Assembly: GCF_004341035.1 (NCBI RefSeq)
Contig: NZ_SLXK01000036.1
Location: 1 to 43,528 of the forward strand
Length of the DNA stretch: 43,528 nucleotides
Source of the DNA: Scopulibacillus darangshiensis
GTDB taxonomy: Bacteria; Bacillota; Bacilli; Bacillales; Sporolactobacillaceae
Reading direction: 5' to 3'
Made by a program: the position numbers and the translations under genes. Below the pieces are notes generated by a model. It made no database searches. It saw only the letters and a program-made list of their open reading frames with translations, and had not been told where the DNA came from. This document shows positions 9,505 through 17,970 of the stretch, in pieces. Every line of letters begins with the position of its first letter. Within the stretch, counting starts at the first letter, position 1.

Positions 9505-9729
9505 ATGGGTCTTTTCAATGCAGTTTCTAATTGGCGGTCTGACAGGTATGAAAAACATTTATCTAAAATGAAAGCCCTAGATAAATGTCCGGATTGTAAG
9601 GGCCGAGGGTATACAGCGATTTATGATTATGAATCAGCGGCTGTTTTCGATTGTGAAAGCTGCGATGGCAGCGGTTTGTATTCACAGTGGGAGGAAAACA
9701 GCGCACAGCAGGGCGGTCCTTATCTGTAA
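9505..9729 (+). CDS. Small CxxCxGxG (DnaJ zinc-finger-like) protein
   Basis: A 74-residue protein with CPDCKGRGY (about 30) and CESCDGSG (about 50), the pair of CxxCxGxG half-sites that bind one zinc in DnaJ-type fingers. Similar tiny proteins occur widely in Bacillales (for example YuiA-type, and anti-TRAP uses the same finger), but the function is unknown here. The start has AGGTGAG 5-6 nt upstream. It converges on the effector-binding-domain gene 4 bp away. No partner can be assigned from context. Confidence 0.7.
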   Translation: MGLFNAVSNWRSDRYEKHLSKMKALDKCPDCKGRGYTAIYDYESAAVFDCESCDGSGLYSQWEENSAQQGGPYL

Positions 9730-9733
9730 TTAT

Positions 9734-10216
9734 TTATTTCACAGCTATGTAAATATCGATTTCCGCATTGTTCGGGTCGTGGCTTCTCGTATCATAGAGT
9801 TCAAAGTCCCCCGTATATGCCCTTTTATAAGATGAATCATCATTAAAAAATGTCCAAATTGACTGCCATGTTTCAGGGACTACCTTGGAAATTTCTCCTT
9901 TATTTGATGTGAATATAATGTATTTAGCTGATGGAACAGTTTTCGCAATCAATCCCTCAGAGACCTCTTCAGGGGAATAGGTTTCTGCGCCGATCATTAT
10001 TGTATAATGCCCTGACACCCCATCTTCATAATCCGTATAAAGGGCAATAATGTTTTGGCACGGGCGTGAGGGTATTTTTTCAACTATTTTTTGATCATAA
10101 AATTGGCCCCACAGTTTTGGAATCACCCCATCATAACCGCTTTCTCCTTCGTTGCATGTCCGGACACCAATGCCATGTATATGAAATGCATCCTTTGTAA
10201 CAATCTTTGGTTTCAT
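9734..10216 (-). CDS. GyrI-like / effector-binding-domain protein (YdeE-like)
   Basis: A 160-residue protein resembling the stand-alone effector-binding domain found in AraC-type activators and GyrI (SOUL-like fold). The C-terminal GDFELYDTRSHDPNNAEIDIYIAVK is the typical ending of this family, and there is no helix-turn-helix, so it is not a DNA-binding regulator by itself. It may bind a small hydrophobic molecule; function unknown. The ATG at 10216 is chosen because GGGG lies 8 nt upstream; an upstream in-frame ATG at 10279 has no ribosome site. Monocistronic. Confidence 0.7.
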   Translation of the reverse strand: MKPKIVTKDAFHIHGIGVRTCNEGESGYDGVIPKLWGQFYDQKIVEKIPSRPCQNIIALYTDYEDGVSGHYTIMIGAETYSPEEVSEGLIAKTVPSAKYIIFTSNKGEISKVVPETWQSIWTFFNDDSSYKRAYTGDFELYDTRSHDPNNAEIDIYIAVK

Positions 10217-10292
10217 ACGATCTGCCCCTTTCTCCAGAATAAAGTTGTTACCTATTTTTATTCGATAAGTTTGTTTCAATTCCTTTAAAAAT

Positions 10293-10320
10293 GGGGTCTG
10301 ACCCCTGAGGGTCAGACCCC
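10293..10320 (-). terminator. Terminator of the neutral protease gene
   Basis: A perfect 12-bp stem, GGGGTCTGACCC / GGGTCAGACCCC, separated by 4 nt. On the minus strand it is followed by ATTTTT. It lies 9 bp beyond the stop codon of the protease gene. Confidence 0.88.
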
Positions 10321-10328
10321 TTAATTAA

Positions 10329-11975
10329 TTACTTCACTCCGACTTGGTCCCATGCGCTGGCAACGGCGTTATATTCGGCACCTTGGCCGTACAAATCACT
10401 TGTTGCCTGAAGAAGCGCTGCTCTTGCGTCACTGAACTGGCTTCTTGGTGAAAGGTAAGTCGTCAGCGCCCGGTAATAGATTTTTTGCGCTTTGTCCCAA
10501 CCGACGCTTTCAATCGTCAGATAAGCAGCTTTATTAGGGATGCCGCTGTTGGTATGAACCCCTCCGTTATCTTGACCTGTATGAACATAATCGCTCATAT
10601 TATCAGGCTGGCCGTATTTTGTCGGATCTGACATGCTTCTTAAGGCATCTCCCGGTGTATTCGGCGTGTAGACATCCTCACCGACGAGATAATCGTGGTT
10701 GCCTTCAATGAAGTTGCCGAACACATCAGACATGGACTCATTCAAAGCTCCGGGTTGACTACGATATTGCAGCCCTGCAGTATATTCTGTCACGGCATGT
10801 GTCAATTCATGGCCGGTAACATCCAAGCTTCCGGATAACGGGATGAAAGTGCGGCCATCACCATCACCATAGACCATCTGCTGACCATTCCAGAACGCAT
10901 TATTGTAGTCATTGCCGTAATGGACGGTGGACTTCAGGGTTGCCCCCTTATTATCATAGCTGTTTCGATTGAAATTATTTTTATAATAATCGTATACTTT
11001 TTCAATGTTATAGTGAGCACTCACCGCAGCCGCTTGACCTTTATCTGTGAAGCTATTATCAGCATCACTTACAAGGTCACCCGGTAATGAGCTTCCATTA
11101 TTCGCGCTATAAGTTTCGACTCCGCCGCCCCTTGATTGATCGACAAGGACGTAAGCGCCATTATTAAGTGTCGTATTAAACGTCAGCTTCTTCCCTAGAA
11201 CGCCTGTACCGCTGCCCGTTGCATCGGATGCCGCATTTGTTGCCTGAATGATATGGCCGTCATTGGCATCGACAATAATTTGCCAGTTTGCCGGATATGG
11301 TTTGATAAATTGAAGTTCAACATGGTAAGCAAGTGCACTTTTATCCTTTTCCGGATAAACGACAAGCTTGCTTTTTTCTGCCGTATTTTCGACATTAGAT
11401 TTAAAAGCCAGCGATTTTTGGCCGTCCGCCTTAGCCCCCAAAGTTTGCTTCTTAGTCAGATCAATGTGCTGCCATGCTTTTTGGACAGCTTCATCTTTCG
11501 ACAGGCCAGCCTTCACACTATCAACAGCTTGCGTGGCCTTTGGGTAAACCTGGCCGGTGACCGAAGTGACTTCTCCAGCTTTATTGGTATGAACAGTAAA
11601 AATGGCATCGTCTACAGGAACACCTTTCACGGTTTGCTGGAACTCATAATGTGTCATCCCCAATTTATCCGTTGTCTTTTTCTTGAAGGTTAAATCCTTC
11701 CCGGGATCCATTTTAAAAAGATCACTTTTTTTCTTAAGATAATTTTTCACATCAGCGACAGAGGTAATCTTTTCTTTGGATAGCTTTCCGGAAACAAAAG
11801 TTGGTACATTGTTTTCCTTACTCGTCACCATTTGAAAATGGCCTTTCGACATTGACTTCATATCCTTTAATGCGTTATCCCCCGCAGTGGCTGCCGAAGC
11901 TGGTGTTATCCCTCCCATTCCAATCGTTGCTGCGGCAATGACTGTGGCAAAAGAACCGCTCACCCACTTTTTCAT
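10329..11975 (-). CDS. Secreted neutral metalloprotease (thermolysin/bacillolysin, M4)
   Basis: A preproenzyme of about 548 residues. It has a Sec signal peptide (MKKWVSGSFATVIAAATIGM..TPASA), an FTP plus PepSY propeptide (about 30-230) and an M4 catalytic domain with the zinc motif GHELTHAVTEYTAG and the third ligand in ALNESMSDVFG. Active-site TGQDNGGVHTNSGIPNKA follows. It would be secreted and self-processed, and digests extracellular protein at neutral pH. The ATG at 11975 gives the best signal peptide; a TTG three codons upstream (11984) sits closer to the GGAAGGG site and is an alternative. Monocistronic, with a long AT-rich leader. Confidence 0.92.
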   Translation of the reverse strand: MKKWVSGSFATVIAAATIGMGGITPASAATAGDNALKDMKSMSKGHFQMVTSKENNVPTFVSGKLSKEKITSVADVKNYLKKKSDLFKMDPGKDLTFKKKTTDKLGMTHYEFQQTVKGVPVDDAIFTVHTNKAGEVTSVTGQVYPKATQAVDSVKAGLSKDEAVQKAWQHIDLTKKQTLGAKADGQKSLAFKSNVENTAEKSKLVVYPEKDKSALAYHVELQFIKPYPANWQIIVDANDGHIIQATNAASDATGSGTGVLGKKLTFNTTLNNGAYVLVDQSRGGGVETYSANNGSSLPGDLVSDADNSFTDKGQAAAVSAHYNIEKVYDYYKNNFNRNSYDNKGATLKSTVHYGNDYNNAFWNGQQMVYGDGDGRTFIPLSGSLDVTGHELTHAVTEYTAGLQYRSQPGALNESMSDVFGNFIEGNHDYLVGEDVYTPNTPGDALRSMSDPTKYGQPDNMSDYVHTGQDNGGVHTNSGIPNKAAYLTIESVGWDKAQKIYYRALTTYLSPRSQFSDARAALLQATSDLYGQGAEYNAVASAWDQVGVK

Positions 11976-12373
11976 CTTTATCAACCATCCCTTCCTGTTG
12001 TTTCGACACACAACTTGGTGTATCGCTACTAACACAATTAGAGAAATGGCCGCCTATTGCCTGCTATGTAAAGGAATTGAAAAAATATTAATAAAATTTT
12101 ATTAAAATCATGCCTTTTCGATAACTTATTCATAAAAAAATAGATATTACTAAAAAAGTTGACGAAAGTTTTACAAAACACGCCAAAACAACCCACTATT
12201 TTTAATGGGTTTACTAAAAAAAGCTATATTAAAAGGTTGTTATATGTAAAATGTTGATGAAATAAAGATATCAATCATGTTGGAAAATATCGATTATTGT
12301 TACAATATTAATATACCATTAATATAACATGTCCTTCCGATATATTAATAAGGCTTTGTTGCTGATTTGATCA
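11976..12373. promoter_or_regulatory. AT-rich upstream region of neutral protease gene
   Basis: About 400 bp without a gene. It contains a perfect 18-bp palindrome, TTAATAAAATTTTATTAA (12088-12105), and a hairpin, AACCCACT / AATGGGTT (12190-12211), which on the minus strand is followed by TTGTTTT and so resembles an attenuator or terminator in the protease leader. The region is long, as in regulated Bacillus exoprotease genes. I could not single out one convincing promoter. Confidence 0.45.
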
Positions 12374-12405
12374 ATAAAAACCCGCCATTAGCGGCGAGTT
12401 TTTTA
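12374..12405 (-). terminator. Terminator of the hss-hrt operon
   Basis: On the minus strand CTCGCC and GGCGGG pair around a short loop and are followed by TTTTTATT. It lies directly downstream of the hrtA stop codon. Confidence 0.8.
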
Positions 12406-12410
12406 CTTCC

Positions 12411-13112
12411 TTATGACGTTTTCGTTTCATTGACCGGCTGCTCGGAAAGCTGCCCGTCCTCGATATAGACAACACGGTCACAAAGGTCTAACATCCGCTT
12501 ATCGTGAGTGACCATAATAGCCGCCTTATCCCTTAGTTTCACTTCATCCGCAAGCATCTGGACAACAGCTCTGCCGCGTTCGGAATCAAGGCTTGCAGTT
12601 GGTTCATCGGCAAGAATAATCTCCGGGTCGTTCATCCAAGCCCTTGCGATAGCTACGCGCTGCCGTTCGCCTCCAGATAAACTTTCTGGATAATGACTGC
12701 GGCGGTGGTCGAGTCCAAGGCGCTTGAGAAGATCATCTGCCCTCTTTTCAGCATTTTTATTGCGCTTACCTGCTAACTTGGGAATGAGCAGCAGCTGATC
12801 TTGAACTGTTAAATACGGGATCAAATTCGCCGATTGGAAGACAAAACCGATTTTTTCTAATCTAATCCGATTCATTTTTTGCTCAGGTATTTTATTTATT
12901 TCTTTATTATCAAGGAAAATTCGCCCGCTGGTTGGTGACAATAAGGCTCCTGCAATCGAAAGAAAGGTGCTTTTGCCAGAGCCTGAAGGTCCGACAACAG
13001 CCACAAATTCACCCGCTTTAACTTGCAAGGAGACACGGTCAAGCACTTTAACCGAGGTATCCCCATCTCCAAATACTTTGCTGATATTATCGAGTACAAG
13101 TTTGTCACTCAT
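12411..13112 (-). CDS. hrtA: HrtA-like ABC transporter ATP-binding protein (haem export)
   Basis: A 233-residue ABC ATPase of the MacB/LolD type: Walker [10 protein letters not shown] (about 41), Q-loop [14 protein letters not shown], signature [14 protein letters not shown], Walker [13 protein letters not shown] and the H-loop VTHD. It powers the HrtB permease. By comparison from memory it tracks Staphylococcus aureus HrtA along its length ([18 protein letters not shown]). Its start overlaps the permease stop (TAATG), which implies translational coupling. Haem as substrate is inferred from the neighbouring HssS-like kinase and HssR box; a generic antimicrobial-peptide exporter would be the alternative. 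Confidence 0.85.
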   Translation of the reverse strand: MSDKLVLDNISKVFGDGDTSVKVLDRVSLQVKAGEFVAVVGPSGSGKSTFLSIAGALLSPTSGRIFLDNKEINKIPEQKMNRIRLEKIGFVFQSANLIPYLTVQDQLLLIPKLAGKRNKNAEKRADDLLKRLGLDHRRSHYPESLSGGERQRVAIARAWMNDPEIILADEPTASLDSERGRAVVQMLADEVKLRDKAAIMVTHDKRMLDLCDRVVYIEDGQLSEQPVNETKTS

Positions 13113-14212
13113 TACACAGCCCTCCCAATTGCTTCAATCGCGTCAATTTTTGCCACACGATATAACGATAATAACGATCCGATCACAGAGACAACCAAAA
13201 AGAGTCCTGAGCAGCCTAGAACTAATTGTGGACTGAGATCAAACGGCATGCTGCTTGGCAAAATAAATGCCACACCATAAGTCAGCGCGATGCTGATTAT
13301 AAGACTTGCTATCGTAAGCAGCAGGACCTGGGAAACGATATTCTTCGCCAGATAACCGGTTTTTGCCCCGATTGCTTTCAAAACACCGAACTGATTCATT
13401 TTTTGTATCGTTATGACGTAAAAGAAGACAGCAAGCACGACCGCCGCAATCACAAACAAGAAAGCGATCATCATGATCAGTGAACCTTGTTCTTCCTTGT
13501 AACCAGGAATACCCTTTAAGGCATCGCTTTTGGTAATGACATCAACGCCTGATACGCTATTATCTATTTGATCAGCTTTATCCTGATTTGCTTTTAATGC
13601 CACGGCATTAAAAAATTCGCCTCCGCGGGCATTCGCCTTGTGAATTGCATCCCATTCCTTGAAATTCATGTGAATAACCGGTGCATGGCTAAAGGATTGT
13701 TCCTTGGTAAACCCAATAATTTTAAAGATTTTCCCTGAAGCTTGATCCTTCACAATGTCTCCTAAATGAAAGCCATTATCCTTTAAGGAACTGTCTGCCA
13801 CAACCTCATTGGTTGTTGTGTTATTGATCATTTTGCCTTCCGCAACATCCGGGGCAAGCATGCCATTCGTATTAATGGCAAAAAACGTGACGTCCACCTT
13901 TTTCGCAGAGCCATCTTTCGTCAATGTAGTCATTTGCACACCTAATGGCGTCGATTTCTTATCAGAGACGAATGTGCGAACATCTTTCAATGTATCATTT
14001 GATATAACAGACCGGTTTAACCTGTTATCCGCTTGCTTTTGCAGCACCAAATAGTCCGTGTTCATGTTTTGAATAGATGAAGCATTGTCAGAAGATAACC
14101 CTTTAGCAAGTCCTGATACAAAAAGAACGAGCCAAGCAATAAGAATCATAATTAAAGCCACCAATAGATAGCGCAGCTTAGCATGTTTGAATTCGCGTAA
14201 TGCAAGAAACAT
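13112..14212 (-). CDS. hrtB: HrtB-like FtsX-type permease (haem export)
   Basis: A 366-residue protein. One N-terminal membrane segment (ALIMILIAWLVLFVSGLAKGL) is followed by a large extracytoplasmic domain and three C-terminal membrane segments with the FtsX pattern (MNQFGVLKAIGAKTGYLAKNIVSQVL). The N-terminus MFLALREFKHAKLRYLLVALI resembles S. aureus HrtB. I choose the ATG at 14212 to match the family; AAGGAG lies 12 nt upstream, rather far. An in-frame ATG at 14257 with a weak AGGCAGG is possible but would leave almost no 5' leader after the HssR box. With HrtA it would extrude membrane haem. Confidence 0.83.
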   Translation of the reverse strand: MFLALREFKHAKLRYLLVALIMILIAWLVLFVSGLAKGLSSDNASSIQNMNTDYLVLQKQADNRLNRSVISNDTLKDVRTFVSDKKSTPLGVQMTTLTKDGSAKKVDVTFFAINTNGMLAPDVAEGKMINNTTTNEVVADSSLKDNGFHLGDIVKDQASGKIFKIIGFTKEQSFSHAPVIHMNFKEWDAIHKANARGGEFFNAVALKANQDKADQIDNSVSGVDVITKSDALKGIPGYKEEQGSLIMMIAFLFVIAAVVLAVFFYVITIQKMNQFGVLKAIGAKTGYLAKNIVSQVLLLTIASLIISIALTYGVAFILPSSMPFDLSPQLVLGCSGLFLVVSVIGSLLSLYRVAKIDAIEAIGRAV

Positions 14213-14278
14213 ACGTCCGTTCAACTCCTTCAAATTATAGGCTGGCATTTGAATCATTCTCGCCTGCCTTGATTAAAG

Positions 14279-14309
14279 TATATGAAGCGAATATGAACGG
14301 AATATGAAC
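14279..14309 (-). promoter_or_regulatory. HssR box: tandem direct repeat upstream of hrtBA
   Basis: On the minus strand two perfect copies of GTTCATATT are separated by 2 nt (14309-14301 and 14298-14290). This is the direct repeat described for HssR in S. aureus. A third, degenerate copy (CTTCATATA, 14287-14279) continues the 11-bp period. TATACT at 14282-14277 could be the -10, with no good -35, as expected for an activator-dependent promoter. The element starts 6 bp past the hssS stop codon. Confidence 0.85.
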
Positions 14310-14315
14310 GGAAAA

Positions 14316-15695
14316 TTACATTCGCGGAAGTTCAATACGGAAAATGGTCCCTTCCCCTAATTTACTTTCAACATGAATCTCTCCTTCATGCATGTCGATG
14401 ATTTTCTTCGTAATCGCAAGGCCTAATCCGCTTGATCCTTCTTTTCGTTCCCTTGCCTTGTCCGCTTTGTAAAAGCGATGAAACACATTTGGCAAATCTT
14501 TATCTGAAATCCCTATGCCGGTGTCCTCAATCTCAATTTGACAGGTGTTATCCTTTTTACCAAGCCTGATCAACAGCGTCCCGCCCGCTTCAGTAAATTT
14601 AATACTGTTAGTAATAAGGTTTGTCCAAACCTGATGGAGCAGTTTTTTATCACCATATAGATAAGTCGAAGGCAGTTCCATATCAATAGCCAAGTCTTTT
14701 TCGCGCCAGCTCCATTCCGTCATGAACAAGACTTGCTTGATTTGTGCCGCAACATCAAACGTGCTTTTCTCCAGCAACCCTTCTTCTTTATCTAAGGAGG
14801 CAAGCGTCAATAATTGTTTGCTTAATTGGGACATGCGGCGGCTTTCGTCCTCAATGATAGACAAATAATGCTGTCGCTGGTCTTCAGGTAATTGTTTGGA
14901 CTGCAGTGTCTGAGAAAAGCCTTGAATAGAGGCAAGCGGCGATTGGATTTCGTGTGACACGTTTGACACAAATTCTTGCCGCATCTCTTCAAGCTGCTCA
15001 AGGCTTCTGGCCATTTGCGAAAAGTTACTTGCGAGCTTGCCTATTTCATCACGCCGTTTAACATTTAATTGAATATTATATTTCCCTTTTGCGATCCTTT
15101 TGGTGGCATCTGTCAGCTTTGTAATCGGTTTAACAATATAACGGGTACTGACTGCGACGAAGATTATGCTTAAAAAAATGGTTAAGACAAGGATCACCGC
15201 AAAAAAGATTCGCAGCTCCCCAAATTGAACCTCGACATTTGGTCTAATAAAGAGAGCGGAAGGCTTCCCATCAACCTTTATTGGCACACCTATGGTATTG
15301 ATAAGTGCATTGTCGAAGAAACCTGTAACAAATAATTTTGAGGGAAACTGAATGATGCCATGATAGGTGCTGCCATCAATAACCTTTTGGATGACTTTCG
15401 GGTCTAGATCCTTTTTCCTGAATTCACCGCCGAAAAAAGAGCCTTGATGATTCCCATCTGCTAAATAGAGCTGATAGCCTAAGCGGCCGATGTTTTCCAA
15501 ATAAGCATCAAGATTAACATCTGGGTTGCTTTTGTAAAATGTTTGCACATCTTTTGCCATCCGGGTTATTTTTTTGTCATTGTATGGTTTTAATGCAAAT
15601 TGGTAGTAGGCATTTGATATGATAAAAGCGAACAGACTGCTTAGGATCATGACGAGGATCGTTGTCATGACAATGCGTAAATAAAGTGTTCTCAA
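14316..15695 (-). CDS. hssS: HssS-like haem-sensing histidine kinase
   Basis: A 459-residue kinase, about the length of S. aureus HssS (457). TM1 is at about 8-28, an extracytoplasmic sensor at about 30-160, TM2 at about 163-183, then HAMP, HisKA with phospho-acceptor His248 in VSNVSHEIQSPL, and HATPase_c with DTGIGI and GSSGLGLAI. The sensor contains LFVTGFFDN (121-129), a stretch I recall as conserved in HssS, with NTIGVP after it. It would autophosphorylate on haem exposure and activate the neighbouring response regulator. Its start overlaps the regulator stop (ATGA). Confidence 0.86.
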   Translation of the reverse strand: MRTLYLRIVMTTILVMILSSLFAFIISNAYYQFALKPYNDKKITRMAKDVQTFYKSNPDVNLDAYLENIGRLGYQLYLADGNHQGSFFGGEFRKKDLDPKVIQKVIDGSTYHGIIQFPSKLFVTGFFDNALINTIGVPIKVDGKPSALFIRPNVEVQFGELRIFFAVILVLTIFLSIIFVAVSTRYIVKPITKLTDATKRIAKGKYNIQLNVKRRDEIGKLASNFSQMARSLEQLEEMRQEFVSNVSHEIQSPLASIQGFSQTLQSKQLPEDQRQHYLSIIEDESRRMSQLSKQLLTLASLDKEEGLLEKSTFDVAAQIKQVLFMTEWSWREKDLAIDMELPSTYLYGDKKLLHQVWTNLITNSIKFTEAGGTLLIRLGKKDNTCQIEIEDTGIGISDKDLPNVFHRFYKADKARERKEGSSGLGLAITKKIIDMHEGEIHVESKLGEGTIFRIELPRM

Positions 15696-16369
15696 CGTTT
15701 CGTAACCTCCAATTTATACCCGATCCCCCGCACAGTTTTGATGTTAAAATCATCCGTGCGCTCTGAAAAACGTTTGCGCAGCCGCTTAATATGGACATCC
15801 ACTGTGCGATCATCACCTGCAAAATTTGTTCCCCAGATAAGCTCGATCAGTTCCTCCCGGGAAAAAATGCGGTCAGGATAGCTTGCCAGCTGTGACAGCA
15901 ATTCGAATTCCTTCATCGGCAGCATAATCAGCTTGCCGCTGCAATGTACTTCATAGCTTTTTCGATCAATCACTGTGCCATTTAGCTGAATCTTATCAGC
16001 ATTAACCATTCGGTAACGCCGGAGCAAGGCTTTTATTCGAAACAACAACTCTTTTGGCTCGAAAGGTTTGGTCAGATAGTCATCCGTGCCGACTGAGAAC
16101 CCCTGCTCCTTATCCCACAGCTGATCTTTCGCCGTTAACATAATAACGGGAAAATCATAATACTTTCTTATTTCTTCGCACACCTCGAGCCCGTCTTTAT
16201 TTGGCATCATCACATCCACAACAGCTAGGTGGATTTGCTCCGCAGCAAGGCATGCCGAGGCCTCTTCTCCATCCTCTGCTTCAAATACAACATAACCTTC
16301 CGCTTGAAGGTAATGTTTTAGCAATTCACGAATATGTGCATCATCATCCGCGATTAATATATGTAACAT
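15692..16369 (-). CDS. hssR: HssR-like response regulator (OmpR family)
   Basis: A 225-residue regulator: receiver domain with phospho-acceptor Asp52 (VVDVMM), T in MLTAKD and K in LTKPF, then a winged-helix domain ending in RTVDVHIKRLRKRF and KTVRGIGYKLE. Counting from the ATG at 16369 puts the Asp at 52, as in S. aureus HssR. GGGAGG lies 11 nt upstream of that ATG and 5 nt upstream of an in-frame GTG (16375), so the true start could be two codons earlier. It should bind the direct repeat at 14279-14309. Gene order hssR-hssS-hrtB-hrtA on one strand differs from the divergent arrangement in S. aureus. Confidence 0.87.
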   Translation of the reverse strand: MLHILIADDDAHIRELLKHYLQAEGYVVFEAEDGEEASACLAAEQIHLAVVDVMMPNKDGLEVCEEIRKYYDFPVIMLTAKDQLWDKEQGFSVGTDDYLTKPFEPKELLFRIKALLRRYRMVNADKIQLNGTVIDRKSYEVHCSGKLIMLPMKEFELLSQLASYPDRIFSREELIELIWGTNFAGDDRTVDVHIKRLRKRFSERTDDFNIKTVRGIGYKLEVTKR

Positions 16370-16423
16370 GACCACTGGCACCTCCCTCGACCCGTTCCAA
16401 AATTCATTAATATCCTACCGTTA

Positions 16424-16452
16424 AAATTAAAAGGATTTGATGTGATTGTCAA
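16424..16452 (-). promoter_or_regulatory. Putative promoter of hssRS
   Basis: TTGACA (16452-16447), 17-bp spacer and TAATTT (16429-16424) on the minus strand, about 55 bp upstream of hssR. The -35 is perfect and the -10 is poor. No HssR box is visible here. Confidence 0.5.
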
Positions 16453-16460
16453 TAAAGGAA

Positions 16461-16494
16461 GGGAAAAAATAAAACCCACCTTTTAAGGGTGGGT
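16461..16494 (-). terminator. Terminator of the galactosamine operon, overlapping the sulfatase stop
   Basis: ACCCACC and GGTGGGT pair around a CTTAAAA loop and are followed by TTTATTTTTT on the minus strand. The 5' arm is made by the last sense codons (Thr-His-Pro) of the sulfatase gene, and the stop codon lies in the loop. Confidence 0.88.
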
Positions 16495-17964
16495 CTTTTC
16501 GGAAATAAACACATGATCTAATGTTGCTTTTGGCTTTGCCCCAACAATGAGTTGTTCCCCGTCTGTATAGCCTTCTTCTCTGCCGGCCAATTCCTTAATC
16601 AGCATACCTCGCCAAAATGTTAAGCGGTCAGAGTACTCAGCTGCATCCGCCAAATTAACGATCTCTTGTGGATCATTCACTAGATCAAATAATTGTTCCT
16701 CACCTGTTTGTGAAAACCAGATATATTTCTCCTTGCCGTTTGTCACATAGTGGTGGGAAGTGTCCCCTGCGGCATGCTCGCCATGCAGATAATCACGCCA
16801 TTTAATATTCGCTCCAGAACATAATGGCAATACACTTTTTCCATCAACAGACTTCGGAATGGAAACACCTGCGGCATCAAGCAAGGTTGGCATAATGTCA
16901 CGAATTTCCACGACTTCTTCTATTTCATGATTCCTCTTGCCCTTTAATACATTCCCTGGATCAGATAAAATAAATGGAATGTTTGCGCTCCCTTCGTATG
17001 GAAGAGATTTGCGGAACAGATGATGATCGCCAAGCAATTCGCCATGGTCCGATGCGAATAAAATGACTGTATTATTCAGCACACCATGTTCCTTCATAGC
17101 CATTAGAAACCTGCCAATCTGGTAATCTATATGTGTAATGAGCGCGTAATAAGCAGCTTGCGCGCGTTTGAAGCGGTTCTTTGGCACGCTTCCTTTTGAA
17201 GTCGTTGGATCTAAGCCGCTCTTTTCCAAATCATTAATATCAGCCCAATCACCCATGGCCGGATCTGGAAGGTCAGCATCCTTATACATATCGAAAAAGG
17301 CTTGCGGTGGATCAAACGGCGGATGCGGCCTCACAAAAGACATCTTTAAGAAAAACGGCTTCGATGGATCGCGCCTTCTTAAGAAATCAATTGATTCAGA
17401 TACAACCCAATTCGTCGGGTGCCAAGCTTCGGGAAGATGCCATGGTCTCGCCACGGTCGAAGCATTGCAGTCAAGTCCCAAATCATTTAAATCCGCACTA
17501 GAGCCTGCCCTCTCCTTTAACCATGGCAAATAATCATCCCCGCCGTAATTATAAGATTCAACTTCCACATTAATGTGTTTGAAGCGGTTGTAATGAAGAT
17601 AACCATCATGCAGTACGACATGATGAAATCCGCAAAGGTTTCTAGCAGGATAAGTATGCATTTTCCCGACACATTGGGTATGATAGCCGGCTTTTGTAAA
17701 TTCACCGGCTAGGGTGTGTTCATAGTTCCATGGCACTTTATCTTGGTAACCGACACGTCCCGTTGACGTTTGACTCATGCCGGTTAAGAGCGACGCCCGC
17801 GCCGGCACACAGGAAGGCGTTGCCGAATAGGCGTTTTTAAAAAGCGTACCTGTTCTTGCAAGCTGATCCAAATTTGGGGTATCAACGGCCGGATGATCTA
17901 GAATGCTTAGACAGTCTGCTCTCATCTGATCAACCATGATCAATAAGACATTCGGCTTGGTCAT
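16483..17964 (-). CDS. Cys-type sulfatase (alkaline phosphatase superfamily), copy 1
   Basis: A 493-residue sulfatase. [13 protein letters not shown] provides metal ligands. The maturation motif CVPAR (Cys52) followed by ASLLTG marks the Cys converted to formylglycine. [17 protein letters not shown] carries further metal-binding residues. No signal peptide is seen, so it would act in the cytoplasm on imported sulfated sugars. It is the last gene of the ROK kinase-AgaS-PfkB-aldolase run, 6 bp after the ROK stop, which points to a sulfated GalNAc or galactose substrate. The substrate position (O-6, O-4 or O-3) cannot be read. It needs a formylglycine-generating enzyme, which is absent from the window. 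Confidence 0.88.
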   Translation of the reverse strand: MTKPNVLLIMVDQMRADCLSILDHPAVDTPNLDQLARTGTLFKNAYSATPSCVPARASLLTGMSQTSTGRVGYQDKVPWNYEHTLAGEFTKAGYHTQCVGKMHTYPARNLCGFHHVVLHDGYLHYNRFKHINVEVESYNYGGDDYLPWLKERAGSSADLNDLGLDCNASTVARPWHLPEAWHPTNWVVSESIDFLRRRDPSKPFFLKMSFVRPHPPFDPPQAFFDMYKDADLPDPAMGDWADINDLEKSGLDPTTSKGSVPKNRFKRAQAAYYALITHIDYQIGRFLMAMKEHGVLNNTVILFASDHGELLGDHHLFRKSLPYEGSANIPFILSDPGNVLKGKRNHEIEEVVEIRDIMPTLLDAAGVSIPKSVDGKSVLPLCSGANIKWRDYLHGEHAAGDTSHHYVTNGKEKYIWFSQTGEEQLFDLVNDPQEIVNLADAAEYSDRLTFWRGMLIKELAGREEGYTDGEQLIVGAKPKATLDHVFISEKTHP

Positions 17965-17970
17965 GCAAGT

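Noticed and set aside
11253-11693. 146-codon plus-strand open frame antisense to the protease
   Set aside because: It lies wholly inside the conserved M4 propeptide gene and has no ribosome site; a shadow of the real frame.
11805-11825. Further GGTACA-type operator copy inside the protease gene
   Set aside because: Only the GTTGGTACA core matches, it lies inside coding sequence, and it lacks the flanking AATGGG and CAAGT.
12411-16369. Bacitracin/antimicrobial-peptide sensing module (BceRS-BceAB type)
   Set aside because: The permease is about 370 residues with four membrane segments, not the large ten-segment BceB, and the kinase has a true extracytoplasmic sensor; the HssR box decides for the haem-type module.
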